64,000 bases of DNA from NCBI GenBank assembly GCA_024235755.1, contig JACKLV010000007.1:1-64000 (forward strand), in the 5' to 3' direction. The notes below the pieces were generated by a model. That model saw only the letters and a list, made by a program, of their open reading frames with translations, made no database searches and was not told the origin of the DNA. Position 1 is the stretch's first letter, and each line of letters opens with the position of its first letter. Shown here piece after piece: positions 43,770 through 53,504 of the stretch. A program made the translations under genes and the position numbers. This stretch comes from Burkholderiales bacterium (GTDB taxonomy: Bacteria; Pseudomonadota; Gammaproteobacteria; Burkholderiales; Nitrosomonadaceae).

Positions 43770-45374
43770 GTGATTGCTGGCTGGCGACTGATTCCCTATT
43801 TGACTGCAATACTGGTCATGATACCAGTCGGTGCAGTCATGGCTTCATTGTTTGCACCAGCCGGTGACATCTGGGAGCACCTGGTAGAGAATACCCTGCC
43901 ACTGCTGTTGACAAACACCTTTTGGCTGGCATTAGGCGTTCTGTTCGGAACGGGCTTGCTGGGCGTTAGTCTGGCCTGGTTTACCGCGGTTTACGAATTT
44001 CCCGGACGCAGTTTTTTTACATGGGCGTTGCTTTTACCGCTGGCAATCCCTGCCTATGTTACCGCCTTTGTCGCACTAGGACTGTTTGACTTTACCGGCC
44101 CTATCCAAACTATGCTGCGCGACTGGTTGGAATCCGATCTGCGCTGGTTTCCGGATATTCGCAGCCGTGCGGGGGTTATTATTGTCATGTCGCTGGCTTT
44201 TTATCCCTATGTATATCTGCTTGCACGCAATGCTTTTGTGAGTCAGGGAAAGCGATCGCTGGAAGTTGCGCAATCGCTGGGTTTTACGCGGTACGCGGGT
44301 TTTTATAAAGTCGCGCTGCCGATGGCACGCCCTTGGATTGCCGGAGGTCTGATGCTGGTTTTAATGGAAACACTGGCCGATTTCGGCACTGTCGCAGTAT
44401 TTAATTACGATACTTTCACCACAGCTATCTACCAGGCATGGTTTAGTCTGTTTTCATTGACAGCAGCTTCACAACTGGCTTCACTGCTTATCTTGATCGT
44501 TTTCGTCATTGTTGTGCTCGAGCAGCAGTTCCGCGCGCGCATGCGCTATGCAGAAACCAGAAAAAGTCAACGCGCAAACCGTATTCTTTTGACTGCAGGT
44601 TACCAGTGGAGCATTACCGGTTTTATTACGGTGGTCTGGTTTTTTGCATTTCTGTTGCCGGTCATGCAACTGTTACATTGGTCATTACAATCTATTACAT
44701 CCGACTTCGATCTGCACCGCTACCTTGAATTTCTCTGGCATTCGGTATCGCTTTCAGGCATGGCGGCCCTGATTACTTGCGGGGTTGTCGTTATGATCGT
44801 TTATGCAGCACGCCGTTTTCCGGGTAACACCATGCAGTTTGCCGTACGTACTGCCACTATCGGCTATGCATTACCGGGTGCGGTACTCGCCATTGGCATT
44901 TTCATACCGCTAAGCTGGCTTGATGCCAAGCTCAGTGAACTGGTTTTTACATTATTTGAGGTTGAAACGGGTCTTTTAATCCAGGGAACGTTCATCATCA
45001 TGCTGCTGGCGTATCTGATCCGCTTCATGGCCGTCAGTCACTATCCGATTAACGGTGCCATGCAACGGATTACACCCAGCATTGAAGAAGCGGCTATGTG
45101 TATGGGCCTGCACGGCTGGGCTATGATCCGTAAAATTCATTTACCCATGCTCAAGTCGGGTATTTTTACTGGCGCGACACTGGTGTTTGTGGATGTCATG
45201 AAAGAAATGCCCATCACCCTGATGACGCGTCCTTTCGGATGGGATACGCTGGCAGTGCGCGTTTTCGAAATGACTTCCGAAGGCGAATGGGAACAGGCGG
45301 CTCTGCCCGCGCTGACGCTGGTACTGGCAGGATTAATCCCCATTCTGTTTTTTATGCGTCAAACGGAACACTGA
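43770..45374 (+). CDS. Ferric-iron ABC transporter permease (FbpB-like)
   Basis: 534 residues with about 12 helices. There are two EAA loops (EVAQSLGFTRYAGFYKVALP and EEAAMCMGLHGWAMIRKIHL), as in fused iron permeases where one chain replaces a permease dimer. The start is GTG at 43770. It pairs with the upstream binding protein. The expected ATPase (FbpC) is not encoded here: the next gene, on the other strand, is a PEP-CTERM protein. Confidence 0.88.
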   Translation: MIAGWRLIPYLTAILVMIPVGAVMASLFAPAGDIWEHLVENTLPLLLTNTFWLALGVLFGTGLLGVSLAWFTAVYEFPGRSFFTWALLLPLAIPAYVTAFVALGLFDFTGPIQTMLRDWLESDLRWFPDIRSRAGVIIVMSLAFYPYVYLLARNAFVSQGKRSLEVAQSLGFTRYAGFYKVALPMARPWIAGGLMLVLMETLADFGTVAVFNYDTFTTAIYQAWFSLFSLTAASQLASLLILIVFVIVVLEQQFRARMRYAETRKSQRANRILLTAGYQWSITGFITVVWFFAFLLPVMQLLHWSLQSITSDFDLHRYLEFLWHSVSLSGMAALITCGVVVMIVYAARRFPGNTMQFAVRTATIGYALPGAVLAIGIFIPLSWLDAKLSELVFTLFEVETGLLIQGTFIIMLLAYLIRFMAVSHYPINGAMQRITPSIEEAAMCMGLHGWAMIRKIHLPMLKSGIFTGATLVFVDVMKEMPITLMTRPFGWDTLAVRVFEMTSEGEWEQAALPALTLVLAGLIPILFFMRQTEH

Positions 45375-45514
45375 AAAGAAACATTTTCTTGTCAGACCTA
45401 TTTCTTGCAACAGTAATAACAGATTTGATATTGCTGGTATATGCTGATCTTTAGAAAGGATTGAAACAGCAATAACACAATCAAAATTGACTGCGAACTG
45501 GCCAAATTATTAGA

Positions 45515-45543
45515 GGCTATCTGAAATCAATTTTCAGATAGCC
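45515..45543. terminator. Strong hairpin between convergent genes
   Basis: GGCTATCTGAAA (45515-45526) and TTTCAGATAGCC (45532-45543) form a perfect 12-bp stem with a 5-base loop. It lies between the iron permease gene and the convergent PEP-CTERM gene. There is no long T run on either side, so terminator function is probable rather than certain; it could serve both strands. Confidence 0.65.
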
Positions 45544-45606
45544 CCTGATAACATACGTTACTTAACGAAAAATTCGTTCAAGCGTTTATGTACCTAGTTT
45601 TCTTGC

Positions 45607-46368
45607 TTAGTCTTCTTTACGGCGGCGCATAATACCCATACCGAGAAGCGCAACGCTTAGCAGAGCAACTGTACCCGGCTCAGGAACTTGACCTGTTACC
45701 ACGCGGATTTTGTTTGTAATTGCGTCAGCATAACCTTGTGCGTTAGCCACGCCAATGTAAAAGCCTTGTGTTGGGAAGTTGTATGGAACTGTCGTATCGC
45801 AAGGTTGCGGATAGCAGAAGTTGTTGCGCAGATCGTTTGCATCCACGCCACCGCCAATACCTTCAATACTGATGTTGTCAACACCTGCGGCAATCAGGCT
45901 GTTACGCTCAGCCACACCGGTACCGCCAACATTTTGCTGACCGTCTGTGGCAAAGTTTACATATGAGAAGTCTGCATTTCCAATGGTGTTGTTCAGTACG
46001 TTGCGCATGGTACTATATGCAGCTGCAAAATTGGTGCTGCCACCATTGTAGTTATAATTCTCAACCGCATCAGACAAAGCATCGCGCGCTGCAACGCTGT
46101 CAATCAGTACATTCGAAGCACGGACGGTAGCGCCGGAAGAAAAGCTTACGATCGAAACTTCATACGTGTCAGCGCCACCCACCGGAATCAAATCAATTCC
46201 GTTAGCCAGGCCCTGGCGGATAATATTCCAGTTGCCAGCTCCGATACTGCCGGATTCATCCAGAATGAAACCTAATTGAATTTGATCGGCATTAGCAGCC
46301 ATTGGCGCCATTGCCACATTAATTCCCAGACCTAATGCAACAGTTGCTGTAAGCAATTTATTTTTCAT
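45607..46368 (-). CDS. PEP-CTERM von Willebrand factor A domain protein
   Basis: About 253 residues from the ATG at 46368, which follows GGAGAAATATAAA; the in-frame ATG at 46383 is the alternative. The signal peptide is KLLTATVALGLGINVAMAPM. The VWA domain has an intact MIDAS start, DESGSIGAGNW, plus GGSTNFAAAYSTM and NFATDGQQNVGG. The end is a PEP-CTERM sorting signal: VPEPGTVALLSVALLGMGI then MRRRKED. Exosortase (EpsH/XrtA type) should cut it and pass it to the envelope or extracellular matrix. Metal-dependent adhesion is the general role of such domains. It stands alone. Confidence 0.9.
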   Translation of the reverse strand: MKNKLLTATVALGLGINVAMAPMAANADQIQLGFILDESGSIGAGNWNIIRQGLANGIDLIPVGGADTYEVSIVSFSSGATVRASNVLIDSVAARDALSDAVENYNYNGGSTNFAAAYSTMRNVLNNTIGNADFSYVNFATDGQQNVGGTGVAERNSLIAAGVDNISIEGIGGGVDANDLRNNFCYPQPCDTTVPYNFPTQGFYIGVANAQGYADAITNKIRVVTGQVPEPGTVALLSVALLGMGIMRRRKED

Positions 46369-46701
46369 TTTATATTTCTCCATTAGTTATTATATGTAAA
46401 ACACTCGAACCGACGGTTATTGCCAGAAGACCAATGACTGACAGTTTTTATTCTTACCGAAGGTCATAACATGCACTCAAGCTTGCAATTAAACCAAAAC
46501 TAAAATCATCGATTAATTTAGTATTGATTTCATTACATATTAAAGCAATATACATGCCAGATAATTAAATTAAATTTTATCATGATGTGTTTAAAGCATT
46601 TTTTTCCAAACTCAAACATTGATTTTCTTTTTCTGTGCTAAATAAATGACGAAATGTAAAAAAATCTGACGCTCCCAGTGTTTTAATCGTAAATCGCTTG
46701 C
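46369..46701. other. AT-rich intergenic region
   Basis: About 330 bp upstream of the PEP-CTERM gene with very AT-rich text. It should contain that gene's promoter. No gene or named element seen. Confidence 0.5.
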
Positions 46702-46911
46702 GGGCCTTTAAACCCTGATGAAGTTGTACGGCATACATTGAGACATACGGCCATTACCCACTTAGTACAGGCGGGTGTGGATTTGCCTACCGTAAAAAGG
46801 ATTTCAGGCCATAAAACACTGATCATGGTTGAACGTTATGCACACCAGAATGGTGAACATATCAATGCTGCGATGGATAAACTTGAAAATCGCTATCAAA
46901 AAATAAGTTAG
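46702..46911 (+). pseudogene. C-terminal remnant of a tyrosine recombinase (integrase)
   Basis: The plus-strand frame reads LPLNPDEVVRHTLRHTAIT, then VQAGVDLPTVKRISGHKTL and VERYAHQNGEHINAAM, ending in TAG at 46909-46911. It has the catalytic HxLRH, the GHKT histidine and the active-site tyrosine (ERYAH). Everything N-terminal, including the first catalytic Arg, is gone. It marks a former integrative element at the left edge of the BREX/IS graveyard. Confidence 0.85.
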
Positions 46912-47081
46912 CGTTTTTCTGTCAGGATTACACAAGAATTACACAAAGAGAAATATGGGGCTAGTTTCTGAAAGCGTAAGTATATGAATTTTATGGTGCA
47001 GAAAATCGGAGCGAATTCGAACCAGATTTTCTCGATCTTGCAGGACTGGAATGAAAGTTTAAAAGGAACGTCGCTGGATAC

Positions 47082-48798
47082 TTAGAGCATACTCAGAAAC
47101 CATAACAATATGATTGTATTAATGAATACGCTGTAATCTGGTAAAATAGTGCACGTAATTTGCTGAAATACTGCTAAAAACCGTGCACTATGATTCGTTA
47201 TACAAGCCAAAACCAACTCGCCCTTCCAGGATTTGACACACCAACGGGAATGGTCCTTGATCCCGATAATCGTTGGGTAAGACTCAGCAATTGCATATCA
47301 TGGGATAATTTAGCGCAGAGCTACCACAAAACACTATCCGCAACGTCAGGCCGCCCGTGCAAGGATGCGCGTATTGTCATAGGTGCGATCATTATCAAGC
47401 ATAAATTATCGGTATCCGATGAAGAGACGGTTGAACAGATCCGAGAAAATCCCTACCTGCAATATTTCATTGGCTTGAAAGGATTTCAATCGAAAGCGCC
47501 CTTTGCGCCTTCGCTATTGGTTGAAGTGCGCAAGCGCATGGGGCAAGGGGTGTTTGATGAATTTCATGAAGCGGTCATTGAATCGGTTGAACGCAAGAAG
47601 GCAAAGCGGGCTGTTAAAGATAGTGATGATGACGATACCAACGGCACACCATCAAGTACCGATACTGAACCCGATAAAGACAAAATGGATGTGCCACAGA
47701 ATCACGGTAAATTGATCTTGGATGCGACCGTTGCGGAGCAGGCGATACGTTATCCGACAGACCTTGGTTTGCTCAACGAAGCGAGAGAACTGAGCGAGTG
47801 CATTATTGATATACTGTATACCAACAGTCCTCAGCCACGAACAAAGAAGCCACGCACCTATCGACAGAACGCCAGGAAAGCATTTTTGAACATTGCCAAA
47901 CAAAAGCGACCTACCAACAGGAAACGTCGCGCGGCAATCCGACAACAATTACAGTACCTGCGTAGAAACTTAAAGCACATCGAAGTCATGCTGACGGCCT
48001 ATCCCTACGGTCAACCCTTGCCGTTGCCCAACTGGCTGATACGTCGCTACTGGGTATTACCCTACCTCTATGATCAGCAGTATGAAATGTACAAAGCCAA
48101 CGTTAGACGCTGCGAAGATCGCATTGTCAGCATCAGTCAGCCCCATCTGCGGCCCATTGTCCGAGGAAAGCTTGGCAAGGCGGTGGAATTTGGCGCAAAA
48201 ATCAGCGTCAGCCTGACCGGCGACAAACTGGCGCATGTCGATAAACTACATTGGGGCGCCTGTCATGAAGGCCGTGATCTTCAGTTACAAGTGGAAGCCT
48301 ATAAAAATCGCTACGGCTATTACCCTGAGGTCGTTATCGCCGACAGGCTCTATGGTTCTCGCGACAATCGCAGCTATCTGGAGAAACACAATATCCGTTT
48401 CTCAGGCAAACCACTGGGACGTTCCCCCAAAGCTACCGCTGAAAACCAGAGTGAGCTGAAACGACTCAAAGCACAGCGGCGGCAGGAATATCGGGAGAGA
48501 ATTCCGATTGAAGGCAAGTTTGGACAAGGCAAATATGGCTACCGCCTCAACAATATCCGCGCCAGACGTGCCGATACGTCGATTGCCTGGATAAATGCCA
48601 TCTTTCTGGTCATGAACCTGCTGGTATTGATGCAGGTTTTTCTTCGCCTTAAGAAATTTACCTTTAAAATGATGTTCCGGGTGTTGAATTTCACCATACC
48701 CAGAAAATTGAGCCTAGATGTTCTCGTCTATTCATCTCAAGACGAAATTATTGTTTGTCAGGACTGATGGCTTTGATGAATTTCTGAGTAAGCTCTAA
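47082..48798 (+). mobile_element. Complete IS5/IS1182-like insertion sequence
   Basis: The element is bounded by imperfect terminal inverted repeats: TTAGAGCATACTCAGAAA (47082-47099) and TTTCTGAGTAAGCTCTAA (48781-48798), with one mismatch in 18. It is 1717 bp long and contains one transposase gene. No convincing target duplication is visible at the ends, so the exact outer base is uncertain by 2-3 bp. It lies between an integrase remnant and the truncated brxC. A decayed 3' portion of the same element is at 946-1535. Confidence 0.85.
47190..48767 (+). CDS. IS5/IS1182-like transposase (DDE type)
   Basis: 525 residues, intact. The N terminus carries a DUF772/InsH-like region (DARIVIGAIIIKHKLSVSDE; NPYLQYFIGLKGF). 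Probable DDE residues lie in LILDATVAEQ, VVIADRLYGSRDN and RIPIEGKFGQGKYGY. A low-complexity acidic/Thr linker (SDDDDTNGTPSSTDTEPDKD) separates the two. It fills the IS bounded by the 18-bp repeats and is probably functional. The exact IS family name needs a reference comparison. Confidence 0.88.
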   Translation: MIRYTSQNQLALPGFDTPTGMVLDPDNRWVRLSNCISWDNLAQSYHKTLSATSGRPCKDARIVIGAIIIKHKLSVSDEETVEQIRENPYLQYFIGLKGFQSKAPFAPSLLVEVRKRMGQGVFDEFHEAVIESVERKKAKRAVKDSDDDDTNGTPSSTDTEPDKDKMDVPQNHGKLILDATVAEQAIRYPTDLGLLNEARELSECIIDILYTNSPQPRTKKPRTYRQNARKAFLNIAKQKRPTNRKRRAAIRQQLQYLRRNLKHIEVMLTAYPYGQPLPLPNWLIRRYWVLPYLYDQQYEMYKANVRRCEDRIVSISQPHLRPIVRGKLGKAVEFGAKISVSLTGDKLAHVDKLHWGACHEGRDLQLQVEAYKNRYGYYPEVVIADRLYGSRDNRSYLEKHNIRFSGKPLGRSPKATAENQSELKRLKAQRRQEYRERIPIEGKFGQGKYGYRLNNIRARRADTSIAWINAIFLVMNLLVLMQVFLRLKKFTFKMMFRVLNFTIPRKLSLDVLVYSSQDEIIVCQD

Positions 48799-48984
48799 TT
48801 AGCGGTGAAAATCTACGTCTCGTGGTTCAGCTGCAGTATTTAACTGTCTATGAAATAAGCTTCCCATACAATATTCTTCTGAATGTTGCTAATCAAGGTG
48901 TTTTTGATATCTTCATAAAGAATGTTCTTCAAGCCAATGCGCCCATTTAGCCGCCTTAGCAATTAGGTCGGAGCGATAGTGACA

Positions 48985-50375
48985 TCGAAATCGGCTCGGA
49001 AGATGCGCAGAATGAGAACGGTACGCGGATTCCACGATCTCATCTCACGCGCCTATCCAAATTTCGCATGTTGCGCGGTATCACCTCATACCGGAAACGA
49101 TATTGCTCAATGCCTTCAACAATTACAGCAAGGTTGTTTGGCAACGACGCCACTACACTGGCCGAGTCGAGCAGGAGTTGCTGGCATTCATCCAGAGTAA
49201 CAACCAGGGGTGGCGTGCATACCACGTTGAAAAAATTTGCTGGAAAATTCGAACGCAAACCCTATGGATGGTATTACGCAGCGGTGCTTTGCACGCTGGC
49301 GAACCTGTGTGCCCGAGGAAAAATCGAAGTTCGTGTTGATGGAAACTTGCTGGAAGAAAATGAACTGGAACGGACGCTGCGCAACACGCATGGCCACGGC
49401 AATGTGGTGCTGGAACCCCAGGTAGAATTTACCGCATCACAGGTTCGATCCCTTAAAGAATTTTATGAGGACTTCTTCGATGCCCCACCCAATGCCGGTG
49501 AAGCCAAAGCACTTGGCAAGGAAACGGGCATTGCGTTTCAGGAACTGATACACCAACAACTCACTCCGCTGGTTGCCCAAGCGTTACAATATCCCTTCCT
49601 GAATATGCTGACACCGGTAATCAAGAAACTGAAGGAGTTTACTGGCAAGCCTTACACCTGGTATATGACCGATCTTGGTAATCAGAAAGATGAACTGCTT
49701 AAAATCAAGGAAAGCGTTATAGACCCTATCCGCAAGTTCATGAGTGGTCCGCAAAAAGATATTTATGCCCAAGCCAAGGATTTCATGCGCATCCATGAAC
49801 CCAATTTCTCGTATATCAATGATGAAGCAGTTAACAAAGTAAAACATGCACTTGAAGATCTCGCTTGTTTCAAGGGTATCCGTATCCAGCAATTAAAGAC
49901 GGCTTTGGCACTTTGAAGAGAGAGGAAATGGATGACAAAGTTAAAAGCGTTCGCGAATCGGCGAAAACACTCTGGAAGCCATGAAGTCAAAGTGCAAAGC
50001 CGGATGAATACAAAAAATTGCCTGATGAAAGAACCGTCGAGGCACTGAAGCCTATCGGGAACAATGGATCATATTCTTCATCAAGGGCCTGATTGCGGTA
50101 ATCAATGATCATTATGCGTTACTTCGGCGAGGAACAGGGTTATCAGAATTGCTGCTTGAGAATAGTGGAACTAGCAACACACTAAAAACCTGATGATAAC
50201 GATATTGATCAATCGGATAATGACGGCAAAGATCCGCAAAGAGAAAAAAGTTTGCATATGAAAAATCAAATATTACTTTCAGTAAGGCTTTGCTGGCCGA
50301 AGCAGAGACCGACGTGGAACTACCTGAATCCATGCACTGACTGCAGAAAATTCGAAGGCAAAAGTTCAGATTTAG
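48985..50375 (+). pseudogene. brxC: BREX P-loop protein BrxC, C-terminal remnant
   Basis: Successive plus-strand frames reconstruct the last third of a BrxC/PglY-type protein. They are EDAQNENGTRI and FHDLISRAYPN (48985-49060), MLRGIT, then one long frame at ~49200-49916 with KKFAGKFERKPYGWYYAAVL, NTHGHGNVVLEPQVEFTASQ and DPIRKFMSGPQKDIYAQAKD. Further pieces are YFGEEQGYQ (~50113), FSKALLAEAETDVE (~50280) and a final GK-VQI followed by TAG at 50373-50375. At least four frameshifts are needed, and the N-terminal ATPase is missing upstream of the IS. BrxC is a core component of BREX phage defence. Identification is from remembered family text, strengthened by the pglX start downstream. Confidence 0.7.
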
Positions 50376-50384
50376 GAATCACGA

Positions 50385-52022
50385 ATGGACATGAATGAAC
50401 ACGAAATCAGGAGGCTGATCCGGCAAGGTGAAAGCTACGGCGCAGGTTCAAACAGCCTGAAGTGCCTTCCGGACAGAGATCTAAATAGCAACTGTCGTTC
50501 TTTGGCCAATGACACAGGAGGCGGAATTACTGCTCGCGTTGAGGACGATGGGTACAGTCGGCAGCGCATGCAGACACCTCTCAATGCTGGGCATTCCTTC
50601 ACTGCTGTTGCCAACAAGACCAACCCTGCCATCTCAGTCAGAGTGGAACGGTGTGATCTCATGAGAAATCTGTCGCTCGGATTACCGTTCCAAGTCGCGG
50701 CAACTAGTATCGACTGCGATGGACTTCTGGTTCGGAGAAGGCTCAAGCTTAATGGCACACCTGAAGCGGTACCGTTCTTCCCACACGAGTTTATACAGCG
50801 CCAGTCGTCAGTGGGTCTTGTCGATCCTTCAGCCATGGTGCTTGAGAAATAGATGCCAGCAACTCGATCCTCTGGCACGTTTGCGCATTCGTAATGCCAT
50901 CAAAAATACGGCGGCGAACAATCCCTGCTGGCGTTGGCGGATGACGAACTGGATGGTGCTCTGGGGCTTTGTCGCGGGAATTGAACGGCGCCAGGCGACC
51001 AACCGTGCCGGTTTGTTGTTGCTGGGAACCGAAAGCCTGCTGCGGCAACATCTTCCCGCCTACGAGGTCGCTCTTTCAGGTGCTGCATGGCACGGATGTC
51101 AGAGTGAATGAATTCTTCCGCAAACCCCTGTTGGAAACCTTTGAAGAAGTGGAACTACTTTTCAAGGCACGGGTCGAGGAAGAAGAGATGCAAATTGGTC
51201 TTTTCCGGGTGCCGGTTCACAACTATGATCGTCGCGCCTTCCGTGAAGCCTTCGTCAACGCTTTGGTACATCGTGATTTCAGTCGTCTGGGTGCCGTGCA
51301 TGTCAAGATCACAGGCGATGGACTCTCTATCAGCAATCCCGGTGGATTCGTCGAAGGTGTCACTTTGGATAACCTGCTCGTTGCCGATCCCGTTCCGTAA
51401 TCCACTGCTTGCAGACGTGATTAAGCTGGATTGGTCTGGCTGAGCGACTGGCAGGTATTGACCGAATCTATGAAGGTATGCTGCGCTAATGTCGACCGGC
51501 ACCTGATTATTCCATGTCAGATGAATTTACGGTTTCCGTACAAATGGCCAACGTGCAGCTGGACTGATTTTCTTAAAATGGTGATCGAGCAGGCGTTAGG
51601 GAACATGCCCATTGATTCTCTTATCATCTGTCCGCCCGTGAAGAACGCCGTTTGACAACAACCGACCTCGCTCCATCCGTTCAAAAACGGAAGCTTTTGT
51701 CCGGGCAACACTGGAAAAACTGGTAGAAACCGCTTGAAACTTTGGCACCAGCCGAGGCCGAACCTATACCCTCAACGCTGCCCTGTATCGTAAAGCAGGA
51801 AAAAAATCGGAATATATTCGCCAGGCCGGATTTGCACCCATCCAGCAGGAACAGATGGTGCTTAACTACATCGACAAACATGGAAGCATAAAACGGGCTG
51901 AAGTCATGGATCTTTGCCATCTCGATCGGAATCAGGCTTATCGCATGCTAGTCAGAATGAAAGAAGCGGGTCAAATTAAACAAATCGGTGAACACAAGGG
52001 GGCTGTTTATGAGCGGATTTGA
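50385..52022 (+). pseudogene. AlbA_2/Schlafen-type ATP-binding protein, frameshifted
   Basis: It starts at the ATG at 50385, 10 bp after the brxC remnant (MNEHEIRRLIRQGESYGA, the AlbA_2 N-terminal pattern). Later frames give AGHSFTAVANKTNPAISVRV, LRIRNAIK, EEVELLFKARVEEEEMQIGL, then FREAFVNALVHRDFSRLGAV and ISNPGGFVEGVTLDNLLVAD (51240-51390), which are the conserved GHKL-like/AAA_4 C-terminal motifs. Next come DRIYEGMLRYGRPAPDYS-type text and a winged-helix tail (RAEVMDLCHLDRNQAYRMLV) ending at TGA 52020-52022. At least six frame changes destroy it. Such genes are frequent passengers of BREX and other defence loci. Confidence 0.7.
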
Positions 52023-52033
52023 CACGATATGCT

Positions 52034-52062
52034 CATATTTATGCTCACCGAGCGTAAATATG
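52034..52062. repeat. Hairpin downstream of the AlbA_2 remnant
   Basis: CATATTTATGCTC (52034-52046) and GAGCGTAAATATG (52050-52062) form a 13-bp stem with one mismatch and a 3-base loop. It follows the stop of the remnant gene by 12 bp, so it may once have been its terminator. The motif ATGAGCATA recurs nearby. Confidence 0.65.
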
Positions 52063-52329
52063 CTTGATGAGCATAAAATGTGCACTGCATGTTTGTATCC
52101 TATGCAAGCATACATGGAATCGTACAGAGCCATTGGGGCTCGCTGAAAAATACGCGCGCCGCGGAACATATGCGCCCGCTCATAACTTATGCGTCCGGCA
52201 CATGCGTGTATAGCAAGCGTCCTTTCAGTGCTTTCCGTGTATTCTGCCAGCCTGTGTGTCCGCACGAAGACAGGTAGTTAAAAATATTCGTGTGGATTCA
52301 CGTCGCTTCGTGGTTCAAAGGTCTCTTAG

Positions 52330-52598
52330 ATGAAACAGCCAACTCAAAAAATTCGCCCAGTTCGCCCGACGCAGCCTGCTGAACAAGTCTCAGCCAAGCT
52401 GAAACTGGTGCTGGCCGAGAACAACGCCGCCCGGCGTAAGCGTAAACCATCAGAAATCAAGAATCACGGTAAAGATCGTCATTGAACGGGTGGCCTATAT
52501 CTGATTCAACCGTTTCTGCGCCCTGCGCTTCATGGATGTGAACCCTTCCACCCGTATCGGTGTGTCTCACCTGCCGAGGGGCATCCTCATGCAAAACG
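52330..52598 (+). pseudogene. pglX: BREX methyltransferase PglX/BrxX, N-terminal remnant
   Basis: Overlapping frames reconstruct the start of PglX: NSQLKKFAQFARRSLLNKS (~52333-52390), QVSAKLKLVLAENNAARR (~52380-52440), EIKNHGKD, then VIERVAYI and FNRFCALRFMDVN (~52485-52545) and TRIGV followed by SPAEGHPH. These are the characteristic first ~80 residues of the BREX adenine-specific methyltransferase. One in-frame stop and at least three frameshifts are present. The remaining ~1100 residues are absent; a RAYT transposase gene begins at once on the opposite strand. Confidence 0.72.
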
Positions 52599-53156
52599 TT
52601 ATGTTTCAGGAAGCTGCGAGCACAAAATCACTGATATCATTTTAAGCACACGTTGTGAGGTCCCACACGTTGTGGGGTCGGAATCTTGCAATACAATACA
52701 CGCAGCCTGCCTTTTTAACAATCCGGCTAACCGTGGGATAATGCACGCCAAATTCGTCCGCGATGGCTTCATTGTATAATCACCCGTTTGATACAAGCAG
52801 ATAACGGTCTTTTCCACCAGAATGGCTTTGTAACGGCCTTGAAAAACATGCCCGACACGATTGTGAAACCGATTCAAGATCAGCATATAGGCACCATTTG
52901 ACTGCACCCCGCACAGAGTTCCTTCAGCCGTTTCTTCAACGATATAATAGTGATTATCCATCAGACAATGGGCATGACATACCCAGTTGAACTGTTTACA
53001 AACATGACCAAACAATGCTAGCCAATTGTTACGGTCAGCGCCGTACAGATGAATATTCTCGACAATCTCCGCTGAAGGTGATGTGATGCAACCACCGGGA
53101 AATTCTATTTTAATGGTTTTGTCATTGTGGGTTTTAGATTTCGATATCGGATACAA
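52599..53156 (-). pseudogene. REP-associated tyrosine transposase (RAYT), degraded
   Basis: The 185-residue frame contains the Y1/IS200-like transposase core: IKIEFPGG at the start, the HUH-type NWVCHAHCLMDNHYYIVEET, then NRFHNRVGHVFQGRYKAILV. After KTVICLYQTGDYTMKPSRTN the usual catalytic region (LxRYVxLNPVRA) is corrupted, so it is probably inactive. Inside its 3' part, CACACGTTGTGRGGTC is tandemly repeated at 52647-52662 and 52664-52679. On its other side CAAGACCTGACCC (53179-53191) is a sequence often seen at RAYT borders, from general knowledge. It interrupts the pglX remnant. Confidence 0.75.
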
Positions 53157-53500
53157 CAGATCATTGTTTACATTAATACAAGACCTGACCCTTTTTGCTC
53201 TGCTTTTGCTCTGGTGCCACCAAAAGTAAAAATTATTGTGGCAACTATCGTCATGCAGTAACAGTCAACTCAATAAAACAGGTTAGTTGGTAGGTTGTGG
53301 TTTTGTTCTAGCGTCTCGGTTAACAGGTTCATGTCTAAAAGTGGCTTTGTTTGGCAGTCAATACCGCTGCTCAATAGATCGTCAATGGAACCCAACCTCC
53401 GCGGCATTTCGCGCATGGCTACCCATTATATGCGCCACACTCTCTTACGGTTTTGGTGCGCATTACCGGCAACGATGCAATATCAATATGGAAGACTAGA
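53157..53500. other. Intergenic debris beyond the RAYT gene
   Basis: About 340 bp with a RAYT-border-like CAAGACCTGACCC at 53179-53191. Several short overlapping frames exist on the plus strand (53287-53522), none with recognisable protein text. I see no intact gene. Confidence 0.4.
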
Positions 53501-53504
53501 TACG

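Noticed and set aside
52080..52277. 65-residue plus-strand frame
   Set aside because: No ribosome site or family-like text; lies in decayed DNA between the AlbA_2 and pglX remnants.
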